Below are positions 57,001-64,000 of a stretch of DNA of 64,000 nucleotides, in pieces. Source of the DNA: Piper betle (taxonomy: Eukaryota; Streptophyta; Magnoliopsida; Piperales; Piperaceae); the NCBI GenBank assembly GCA_033002965.1, contig JAURVB010000859.1, forward strand, positions 1-64,000, written 5' to 3'. The notes below the pieces were generated by a model that made no database searches, was not told the DNA's origin, and worked only from the letters and a program-made list of their open reading frames with translations. The position numbers and the translations under genes were made by a program. The stretch's first letter is position 1, and every line of letters starts with the position of its first letter.

Positions 57001-60000
57001 CTTTAAATAACTTGTCTAAGTCGTTTATTATGCTGCTCTCATTGTTTGGATGGTTTTCCAAAACAAGTGTAGATCTTTGACTTAATATAATCATATAACT
57101 TCATTGCAATTGCAATCAGTGAAAAGGTTCTTTGCTTTAATGTTTTGACATTGGTCTCGAGACTCCTAACCAGAAATGAAATTTAGATTGCATAATGAAT
57201 CACTTTCAAGGCATCAGGGATATTGATGATGCCTATCTAAAGGCTAGTATTAATTGAAAGTTGTTGACACTTGGAAGGTGAGCACTACTTTGTACAAGGC
57301 AAGCAACTAGGAAGGAATGAAGGGGGAGTAACATCATTTTAGCATTTTGACATGGATGTATACTCGTTTCTTATTGTCGTGTTTGGTGTAAAGACATGAG
57401 TTGACAGGTTATGTAGTTAGGATTAGGCTTAGATGATGACGGTATTAAGAGATGACTAGTGTGTCAGGTTATATCCTCTATGACCAGAATCTACTTATAT
57501 AATATATCACAAATTGAATATGAGCACCCAACTTGGACGATGATGAAAGAGCAAATTATTCATGAAATATCATCCACCATTTCTGAATTTATTGGTTTTA
57601 AGCAAATTTTGTTTCCTTACTCTATTTTAATCATGTCTTATAACTACATCTGTAGTCTGACTTTTTACACCACTTGTTATTGTTTCCATCCAATGTTGTT
57701 TAGTCTCAGAGTAAATATTTCCCTTTATTGGAAGCCTGAGCTTTAATGGAAAATGGTAAAATTGTCTTATCTAAATTGATATGGTAACAAAAGCCAACGG
57801 GCAGTCAAAGGAAAATTACTTTGCTCCATGTTATTCCCCTTGTTTGTCCACATTTTAAGGCATTAAAAATTCCTTGCACATGAGGAGAGTGTTAAAGTAA
57901 AAATCAAATGGTTTCTTTTCATAAAAGCTTGAGCTTTTAGGACTAAGTGGTATCAAACCATCTAAATTACAGGTCCTTTCCTTTTCTTTTTGTATCAGAA
58001 TTGCGTGATGAATTATACTATTTTGAAGTTGTATCAATAGATTTTTTAAGATTGTCATGCCATCTAGGGCGATTTATATTTCCTCTAATGTTCTCACTTA
58101 TCCATTTCAACACCTCATTGGATTCATTTTTTAGGGCTAACCATTGTAATATGAATTTAATCAAAGAATTTTCTTTAGTTAAACCAAAGTAAAACTTCAT
58201 AATCCATATTGTTATTCATGACTCAGTAGTGCGTCTTTTAATAGTGTAGTGCTTTTTCTTTATAAGGGCAAATCTTGATTATTTTTAACTTGGTTGCTTC
58301 ATTAGGCAACTACAAGTAAAAGATATATATGCGATAGAATTGCATATTAGTTTCAAATTGTGGGCATCTTGAATTTGTATAAATTGCGTCAATAATAATT
58401 GTAGGCTGGAAGTCTTGGAGCAACTTGTAAGAGTCACTTCATGTGGCAGAGGGGTCACAATGTGAAACTTGCCATTTGCAAAAACATAGGTTAAGGTTGT
58501 GCTACAATAGAACCCATGGTGGTCTGACCAGGGTTGCATAAATTGGAATTGGAATCGGTCTAAATCGGACAGGAATCGGTTCAGTTGAATTGGTCTGAAT
58601 AGGTCCAAATCAGTCATATATAATAATTTGACAACTCATAACATAAATATATAAAAATTAAATATTGATGTCATTTTGATATTATTGTGTGTATTATATT
58701 TTATGATATTTTTTAGATTTTTTGAATTATTTAGAGTTAGTTATTATTTTTGACTCGAGTTGGACACAAGTCAAGTTTTAATTACGAGAATGCCACGACT
58801 GTTATTTCTTTCCCCTTCGCCTGTTCTCTCCCGCATCCGCCCTCTTTCCCCGCCGTCGCTGCTGCTGACCGCGCCCCCTCCCCCAGACTTGCCCGCGCCC
58901 GGTCGCCGTGCCCCGCCTCGCCCTGCCAGCCCCACCCCGCCTCCCCCAGCCAGCCGCACCTCGCCCCTCCAGATCCTCCCCCTTGCCCCCTACTCAGCCC
59001 CCCGTCGCCCAGTCGTCGCCGTCGTCGACTCGTCGTCGCCGCTCGACTCGTCACCGCCCCGTCCTCCCCTGCCCCGTCTATAGCCACCGTTCGGAATTGG
59101 CCGATTTGGGCCGATTCCAGAATCAGCTTGAATCGGTCGGAATCGGCTCGAATCGGCCAATTCATGGACCGATTTGGATGAAAACCGATTCAAGTGGATT
59201 TTTGAATCGGTTTTCCTCCGATCCGAGTGGAATCGGCCGATTTTGATTCGGAATCGCCGATTTTCACAATTGTGACGATACTATAAAAATATAATGAAAA
59301 TATAAAGAGATGACACAAAGAATTTTACGTGGAAAACGAGGAGAAAATCATGGACGACACTTGGAGCACAAATCCAGTATGATGAAGTATTATAAAAGAA
59401 TAGAGTATTATAAAATATACTCTAATCACACCCTCATATACAACCCATCTTTTACAAAAGGAATAAAACCTTATTATTTAGAAACACATCAAAGGATTTT
59501 CTGAGGAAGAAAATGAGAGAAACTAAACCGGTTGGTTGTTTTGTTCTACTGCAATGAACTGAAACGATTTGGCTATTTATAAAGATTTTCCAATCATCTT
59601 GTTTGATAAAGTTCAAATATGTATTTTTATAAAGAAACGTGTTGGTTGAAAATTTGAGTCGGCAGCTAAAAACTTTTACTATTCATAGTAAAAATCACTT
59701 TTTATGTCTTCGTTTTCATACCACCGTTTTTATTGCAAATAGTGAAACTACTATTCAATACCAATAAATTTGTCAACAGTGTTAGGCTAAATTTAGAAAA
59801 TTGAAACATAATTCACTGGTAATTCTCAATTCAACTAGTAGTTCATACTTTTAAAAATACTAGCTGATATTATTGGAAATAGTACTTTGAGGATGACCTC
59901 ACAAATAGATTTTGTGTTATTTGAAGGCTAATACAAATGTTGGCTTAGTATTTGACAAAAACATGGCCAAACATAGTAATCTTGTTGACTATGTGGATTC

Positions 60001-63000
60001 TAATTATGCAGGTGATTGAGACAAAAGATCTTTATCTGGTTATATTTTCACTCTCTGTAATTCTACAATTTGTTAGAAAGTGAGTTTACAATCTATCGTT
60101 GCTTTGTCAACCACTGAAGCAATATATATTTTAGCTATAGAAGGCATTAAGGAAGCCATTTGGCTTCGAGGTTTGGTTAATAATGTTGGTTTATTACAAG
60201 AAGTTACTATTGTATTTTGTGAAAGCCAATGCTATTCACTTGACCAAGAACCAGATGTATCACGTAAGAACCAAGCTTATTGATGTTAAGCATCACCTCA
60301 TTCGGGAGATTGTAGCTACAGGTTGTAGACATGTTGACTAAGTTAGTTCCTTTATCTAAGTTCAAGCATTCCTTGGACTTGAATGGTGTTAATTGCAGTT
60401 AGTAGTACTCTTAGGGGCTTATTCGGTGGCGTTGGAGCATTCTTACAAATCCATTGAAACTTTTTCAAATCGAGCAAAGATGGAGATATGTGATGTCATT
60501 TTCAAATTACTGTTTTCAATAGTTTTCAATAGTATGAGCTACTATTTGAATTGAGAAAGAACAGGAAATCATGGCTCAATTTTCTAAAGTTAGCCTAGCA
60601 CCGTTGAAAATTTATTAGCATTGAATTGTAGTTTTACTATTTGCAATGCGGATAGTGGTATGGAAAGGAAGATATAAAAATGATTTTAACGTGGATAGTA
60701 ATATCTTTTGGCTGTCGACTTAAATATTCAACGAACACGTTTCTTTCTAAAGAAGCATGTTCGGACTTTCTCAAACAAGATGATCGGAAAATCTCTATAA
60801 ATAACTAAATCATTTCAGTTCATCTCAGAAGAACGAAGCAACCAACCGGTTCAGTTTCTCTCATTTTCTTCCTTAAAAATCCTTTGTGGTGTTTCTAAAT
60901 ATAAAAGCTTCATTCCTTTTGTGAGAGATTAGGTTGTATGTGAGAGTGTGATTAGAGTATATTTTGTAATACTCTATCTTTTTGTAATCCTTCATTATAC
61001 TGGATTTGTGCTCCGAGTATCTCCCATGATTTTTCCCTCGTTTTGGGGGGTTTTCACATAAAATTCTATGTACTATTTTTTTATTTTCTCATTATATTTT
61101 TGTAGTATCGTCATTATATTCTACCCTTGAGAATTTCTGCTAACAAAGAATTGTAAAGCACATGAAAAATTTTAAATAATCAACCTTAGTAAAAGTTATG
61201 TATGTCTAATATATTCTATAGAAAAACTAGTACTTGTTCAATGTGTTGTTTTGGAAATAATCGTGATTACCTCCATGTGGGTTACCCATGTAACCTCCCA
61301 TGTGTGAAAAAATTTTCACCTTTGTAGATAATCATGGTTATTTTGTGCTCCCACCTGGTTGTATTATACTTAATTTGGACAAAACACCATTAATTAAATT
61401 TGCATTTTGTACAAAATACATTGAATATAACTACTTTTTGTAAGGTTGACTATTGTGAAATCTTTGTCATTTATATTACTTTCATACCAAACGAGCAAAT
61501 CTTTAATGCAAATGTTAGAAGATGTGTTTTGTTCTTTCTGCCGAAATATTAATTCATTACTATTACCTAGTTTATCAAAATTGGAGCCCCATCGTAAATT
61601 TTCTTTAATACTCACCAACTTTTAACTATGGTTTTGAACTATTCAAGATGATTCATGATACGTTAACTCTTTTGATATGCTGCCTCTACTTCTTGCCTAT
61701 GGGTTTATTTATTTATTAATTTTTATTTTTTCTTTGTTTCTATATTTTCAGGCATTGGAATCCTCAAACACTCTGATATTAGAGTTTCAACATGATGACG
61801 AGAAGGTCACCTGGTTAAGAAGACTTACCCGAGCAATATATGGAGCTTCGGTATATTGATTCTCTTGATTCCTTAAACTTATTTCAACATTGTAATCTGC
61901 AAAAATCAACAATTTGGTAGCTTACACTTAATGTGGTCTGTAAATCTGAGTGTTATGTTTGGCAAGTTTTATTCTTTTGTTTGGACTATTTGACCAGGAA
62001 TTCTAAATGGGTACATTGAAATAGTCTGAGTTAGCTTAATGGAGAAATTGAATGGGATACATTAAATTAGTCGTTGGCTGAAGGAAAGAGAGCACAAGGG
62101 AGTTTAAGATGGAGCTGGAGGGCGTAGTCACTTTGCTTTGTGGAAAATTTTTGCTGGAGAAAACAAAGCGAAAATTTAAGATGGAAGCAGAGAGCCTCGT
62201 TACTCTGGAACTTTTAAAGTTATTTTCCACTAGTTACTATGGGTGTTTGCTTTTTGAATTGTTCAGCTTAGCTGGCTGCACAATTGGTTGGCACACACCA
62301 AAATAGAGGTTTAGTTGCCTAGGTTGGCAGATGTAGATGTAGAAACTGCATAGAAAAGAACATGAACAGTTATTTATCTCTCTTGCACACAAGGGATAGT
62401 ATCTTATTTAAAAATTGAATTCTTTGCTTATGTTTGAAGAAAATTAATCCTTTATACAACATTACTAGTGTCCGGTTTCAATTGACCCACTTGAAGATCA
62501 GAGCCAAGAATTGCCTGACTATCATGGAACTGAAGCTGTCGCTTCTGAAGCTGCTGAACTTGTTGTCAACTGTGCACTTGTGCAGACAAAGATAATGGTC
62601 TATGGACAGGTTTTCTCCTGTTGTCTGATATTTTTATAGTTATACGAATGCATTAGACTATTTTATATTGATTCATTCCTCAGTGAGTTTTGAATGAAGG
62701 AATGTTTTTGTGTGTTTAAATAGGTTCCGACTGGGCAAGTAAAAAATGAAGATGAGACATTGATTTTGGAAGTTCTTGCTGGGGGGGCCAAGGTTTGTTG
62801 TTATATTCTGCTGTAAATGAGTAAAATGTACTAGTGAAAGTTTAAATTTACCAAAATAATAATATTAAGGTAAATGCATTCCAATGCATTGTCTGTAAAA
62901 TGAATAGAAAACTTTGCCCTGCGCAGTTTGAGCATGTAGATGGGAGATTAGTCTCATTGCTGTTAAGAAAGTAAATTTACTTACATTAGTGTTTATAGGA

Positions 63001-64000
63001 AGTGGAGAGGAGGCTTCCTTGAATGAAAGCTGGAAGAGCTTAGTGATTTGATTTAACATGTATTTGTGGTTTACGACGTAATTGGAGGTTTTCAATGATA
63101 GGGTTTTCATGAGAACTTTGATGAAAGTTGCTTTGAAATGACCTTCAATTATTTCTTCTTCCACCTTATCTGGAAATGAGTTTGAGACATGGATCCCCAA
63201 TCATGTCCTTAACATTCATATCTTCCACACCGTACGCCACCCCAAAAGTCAAAAGTGTCGGTTTGGGAGGCTAGATTATCACCAATACTAAGTAGTTAAA
63301 GGTTTATCTAGCAAGAGAAATTCTATCAATACAGTGTACAAATATATAGTAAGACGCTAGAGAAGAATGACCATTAGGTAATACAAAAATTTGGATAATT
63401 GTTAAATAATAAGAAAATAAATGTGGAATAAGTTGATAGGACTCTTTGTATAATACATTATGCACAACTGTGTACCTTTCTATTGTCAGAAAAAAATTAA
63501 AAAAAATCAGAAGGAATAAGAAGAGAGATGAAGTAACGCCTATAGTGTTATTAACAGTGAGCGGATGTTTTGAAGAGTTGATGATCAAATATTTTCCTAG
63601 TGGGGATTGAGGTAGCGGCTTCTAGATCCAGAACAAGTTGTAAATCAAAGGGCAAACTAAAGGGAACCTTTAAAAGGATATGAAACCCGAGGTCCGTGTA
63701 TGTAATTGATTTATGGAGACATATCTTTAGCGTATTCAAAAGATTTTATTGAGTTAGAGGACATTCTGGAAGTGTGTAAGGCATAAGCATAGGTATGGGA
63801 CGGTGTGTCATTTATGTGTCATACTAGGTGCACGTGACACTTAACTAATGAGCGTTTATGGGACGCCTTTACAATTGGAGGTATTATTTAGGTAGTATGG
63901 GACACTTGTGCGATATGGATGACAGTATATGGGACAGTGTGCCCCACTTTAGTTATACATATGAGTGACAATGCTTAAATCGAGAAAAAAATGTACCAAT
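33019..64000 (+). CDS. VPS13: VPS13-type bridge-like lipid transfer protein, N-terminal part
   Basis: Twenty-five coding exons were joined by homology and splice sites: 33019-33033, 33350-33431, 41526-41629, 43544-43639, 43741-43788, 46090-46143, 47193-47296, 47380-47497, 50618-50719, 52764-52961, 53038-53195, 53557-53715, 53790-53873, 53948-54302, 54392-54505, 54585-54680, 54814-54881, 54958-55078, 56051-56275, 56392-56619, 56694-56803, 56889-56985, 61752-61850, 62469-62609 and 62724-62792. Together they give 3045 nt, 1015 residues, with no stop or frame break; the gene runs off the window, and plant VPS13 proteins exceed 3000 residues. The N-terminal chorein domain (MFEAHVLHLLRKYLGEYVEG) is clear, with GFVGTITLKVPWKSLGKEPV and ISNVHIRYED. 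VPS13 forms a long hydrophobic groove that moves bulk lipid between membranes at contact sites. Exon 1 is only 15 nt. Intron 4 starts with GC. Introns 2, 8 and 22 are swollen by transposons. Confidence 0.94.
33432..35060. other. VPS13 intron 2, 5' part with direct repeats and hairpin
   Basis: Intron DNA. About 130 bp at 33945-34077 is repeated in direct orientation at 34665-34790 (CCAGxTGCAAA, TAAGTTATTT, GTxGTTAACxAAAGTTGxAGAT, TTGGATGTGA, TTTTGTGGGA). Between them is a hairpin at 34201-34232 with perfect 15-bp arms around AG. Short words like ATTACCAATCTT recur at 34300-34420. The pair may be terminal repeats of a small element, but I found no PBS or purine tract. Confidence 0.5.
35060..35590 (+). 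mobile_element. LINE (RTE-like) 3' fragment in VPS13 intron 2
   Basis: The open frame 35071-35397 matches the C-terminal part of plant non-LTR reverse transcriptases: LKGKFYRTTVKPALLYGAEG, VAEMRMLRWM and HRLRWFVHVQRR. Downstream, GGGATAAGGCTGAAGG leads into a (GAA)n run at about 35570-35590. This simple-repeat 3' tail fits an RTE-type LINE. The 5' part (endonuclease and catalytic RT core) is absent, so this is a 5'-truncated insertion, same strand as VPS13. Confidence 0.75.
35944..35948. repeat. Target-site duplication GTGTT, left
   Basis: GTGTT immediately precedes the left LTR and is repeated exactly at 40766-40770 after the right LTR. Confidence 0.9.
35949..36136 (-). repeat. Copia 3' LTR
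   Basis: 188 bp. On the element strand it begins TATTAGTCAACAA instead of the usual TG and ends TTCA. Bounded by the purine tract inside and by GTGTT outside. Confidence 0.88.
37330..37450 (-). repeat. 60-bp tandem duplication inside the copia RT region
   Basis: CCTGTTGGTTGAACCC begins at 37331 and again at 37391. The two 60-bp units differ at only a few sites. The duplication lies upstream of the reverse transcriptase core on the element strand and is not a normal part of copia. Confidence 0.8.
37554..38402 (-). other. Long Pro/Ser-rich open frame in the copia linker
   Basis: A 282-codon open frame rich in Pro, Ser, Leu and His lies between the integrase and reverse transcriptase parts of the copia element. 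Copia polyproteins carry a variable Pro-rich linker here, but this one is unusually long and stays open while both neighbours are broken. It includes the typical start, GYGSSHHSYVCYNPLTKK, of the post-integrase segment. I regard it as transposon sequence. Confidence 0.7.
39249..39566 (-). pseudogene. Copia protease remnant
   Basis: The frame contains ATNHAMND and GDGSGLHI, which flank the copia aspartic protease site. The usual DSGAT motif reads PDATNH: the Asp is present but the Ser-Gly pair is missing. This part of the element cannot encode an active protease. Confidence 0.65.
40580..40765 (-). repeat. Copia 5' LTR
   Basis: 186 bp, partner of 35949-36136. Adjoins the primer-binding site at 40568-40579. 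Confidence 0.88.
40766..41525. other. VPS13 intron 2, 3' end
   Basis: Follows the GTGTT duplication at 40766-40770. Ordinary T-rich intron sequence that ends in a strong polypyrimidine tract and the TTTTTGCAG acceptor at 41525. No further element is recognised. Confidence 0.6.
41630..43543. other. VPS13 intron 3
   Basis: 1.9-kb intron. The block at 41940-42080 (AGTCCCAAGCCCGAATAAAGGAGGGTTGG split by ordinary sequence) resembles the 5' part of plant RTE-type LINEs as I remember them, so it may be a LINE scrap. At 42376-42411 an 18-bp unit, GTGCTCACxCTCTAGCTA, occurs twice in tandem. Nothing else is recognised. Confidence 0.4.
43640..43740 (+). other. Putative GC-AG intron (VPS13 intron 4)
   Basis: The exon ends AATATAAAG and the intron begins GCAAGA, ending TTTTAG. 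The protein reads GYNIK then EEDREKLFEAKLRQ, as in other plant VPS13 proteins. No GT close by would keep this junction. AAG|GCAAG fits the strong consensus known for GC donors. Confidence 0.85.
43789..46089. other. VPS13 intron 5
   Basis: 2.3-kb intron with an (AT)n run near 44355-44379. Several short open frames at 44594-45087 match nothing I recognise. The acceptor is TACCCAG at 46089. Confidence 0.45.
46144..47192. other. VPS13 intron 6
   Basis: 1.0-kb intron. The open frame 46361-46660 has no recognised family. No repeats are defined. Confidence 0.45.
47498..49308. other. VPS13 intron 8, 5' part
   Basis: Intron sequence with no recognised gene or repeat before the miniature LTR element that begins at 49309. 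Confidence 0.45.
49309..49805 (-). mobile_element. TRIM-like miniature LTR retrotransposon
   Basis: Two direct terminal repeats lie in VPS13 intron 8: about 49309-49439 and 49690-49805. Both begin TGAGAAGATTTGGG on the plus strand and end CAACA, so on the element strand they run TGTTGA...TCTTCTCA. Next to the right copy the minus strand reads TGATATCAGAGCC, one mismatch from the tRNA-Met primer-binding site and with no gap to the LTR. Next to the left copy is a purine stretch GCAGGAGAA. The interior is about 230 bp with no coding capacity. These are the marks of a terminal-repeat retrotransposon in miniature. No target duplication is seen, and a 16-bp CTATTCTCAACATTCT duplication blurs the left LTR edge. 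Confidence 0.78.
49806..50617. other. VPS13 intron 8, 3' part
   Basis: Intron sequence after the miniature LTR element. The short open frames are T-rich and not supported. The acceptor is TTGATTAG at 50617. Confidence 0.45.
50720..52763. other. VPS13 intron 9
   Basis: 2.0-kb intron, AT-rich apart from the TG/CG tract at 52335-52545. No gene is recognised. Confidence 0.5.
52335..52545. repeat. Alternating purine-pyrimidine TG/CG tract
   Basis: About 200 bases almost entirely of TG, CA, CG and GC steps, including GCATGCGTGCATGC and GTGCGTGCGCGTGCACGTG, ending in a (GT)n run near 52520-52540. Such alternation is the classic Z-DNA-prone composition. Cys/Val/His-rich open frames here are by-products. 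Confidence 0.85.
55079..56050. other. VPS13 intron 18
   Basis: 1.0-kb intron. Its GC-balanced, A/G-rich middle (55150-55760) differs from the AT-rich neighbouring introns and may be an insertion. No identity or ends could be set. Confidence 0.4.
56986..58539. other. VPS13 intron 22, 5' part
   Basis: AT-rich intron sequence. No gene or repeat family is recognised before the AATCGG-rich element. Confidence 0.45.
58540..59275 (+). mobile_element. AATCGG-rich interspersed element, copy 2
   Basis: Begins near TTGCATAAATTGG with GGACAGGAATCGG at 58567, followed by an AT arm. After TACGAGAATGCC comes a C-rich core at 58800-59085, then a cluster of AATCGG and its complement (59090-59265). It is the inverted counterpart of 1030-1630. 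The right edge directly abuts a truncated copia LTR at about 59273. The Pro-rich frames in the core are compositional. Confidence 0.65.
59273..59903 (-). repeat. Copia-type LTR, inverted and truncated
   Basis: The reverse complement aligns along its length with 60489-61113. Shared blocks include GGAGCACAAATCCAGTAT, AACCGGTTGGTTG and GATTTTCCxATCATCTTGTTTG. It ends at CCTCACA (59903), matching the TGTGA start of the other LTR. The far end, including TGTTAGCAG, is missing at the junction with the AATCGG element. Confidence 0.75.
59940..60400 (+). pseudogene. Copia RNase H fragment
   Basis: Frames read DYVDSNYAG, RSLSGYIFTLCNST, VALSTTEAIYI and EAIWLRGLVNNVG, then, after a shift, KNQMYHVRTK and DVKHHLIREIVATG. 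This is the conserved end of copia RNase H. Two stops and a frame change break it. It is followed by a GAxGGAGATATG purine-rich stretch and the right LTR. Confidence 0.8.
60489..61145 (+). repeat. Copia-type LTR, right
   Basis: About 657 bp beginning TGTGATGTCATTTTC and ending CTGCTAACA. It sits in the correct place and orientation for a 3' LTR of the RNase H fragment. Confidence 0.7.
61150..61470 (+). mobile_element. MITE-like element, copy 1
   Basis: The left end ATAATCAACCTTAGTAAAAG is mirrored by the right end CTTTTTGTAAGGTTGACTATT. The interior shares AATCGTGATTAC and CCCATGTGTGAAAAAA with 29290-29680. About 310 bp and non-coding. It lies next to the right copia LTR in VPS13 intron 22. 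Confidence 0.65.
61851..62468. other. VPS13 intron 23
   Basis: 0.6-kb intron. Open frames at 62036-62306 are not supported by any recognised family. Confidence 0.5.
62793..64000. other. VPS13 intron 25, running off the window
   Basis: After the AAG|GTTTGT donor no further exon with VPS13 similarity appears, so the next exon lies beyond the window. The remaining sequence holds no recognised gene; short frames at 62865-63739 look random. Confidence 0.5.

Noticed and set aside
58750..59246. Pro-rich frames of up to 143 codons
   Set aside because: Compositional by-products of the C-rich core of the AATCGG element, open on both strands.

Overview
This window is nuclear DNA from a flowering plant. 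The genes are split into many exons with GT-AG introns, and the introns and spacers are AT-rich and full of transposon debris. The eIF4A3 and VPS13 genes begin in very GC-rich sequence and become AT-rich downstream, a gradient typical of monocots, so a non-grass monocot is my best guess (low confidence).

Layout. Positions 1-5750 are repeat-rich and hold no gene I can defend. RCL1, an 18S rRNA processing factor, is coded on + at 7442-9159. An eIF5-mimic protein (BZW/5MP, W2 domain) is coded on + at 10126-14426; as written it carries a 1-base frameshift. A decayed gene of a USP/alpha-hydrolase-like family lies on - at 14981-16255. An RraA-like (HMG aldolase-like) gene is on - at 17994-18500, with its leader reaching about 19600. 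eIF4A3, the DEAD-box core of the exon junction complex, is on - at 22275-26479. About 6 kb of intergenic repeats follows. From 33019 to the end of the window runs the first part of a VPS13 lipid-transfer protein gene on +: 25 exons, all in frame, 1015 codons, continuing past position 64000.

The VPS13 introns are the most eventful part. Intron 2 (8.1 kb) holds a complete but coding-dead Ty1/copia element with an exact 5-bp target duplication, a LINE reverse-transcriptase fragment, a pair of direct repeats and a hairpin. Intron 8 holds a miniature LTR element (TRIM-like). Intron 9 has a 200-bp alternating TG/CG tract. Intron 22 holds an AATCGG-rich element also seen, inverted, near position 1000, and two copia LTRs in inverted orientation around an RNase H fragment. 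Intron 4 appears to use a GC-AG splice site.

The genes are housekeeping genes for ribosome biogenesis, translation control, RNA metabolism and membrane lipid transport. I see no operon-like or cluster logic linking them and no convincing new biological system. The points worth checking are structural: the 5MP frameshift, the GC-AG intron, the inverted LTRs, the TRIM-like element and the shared repeat families.
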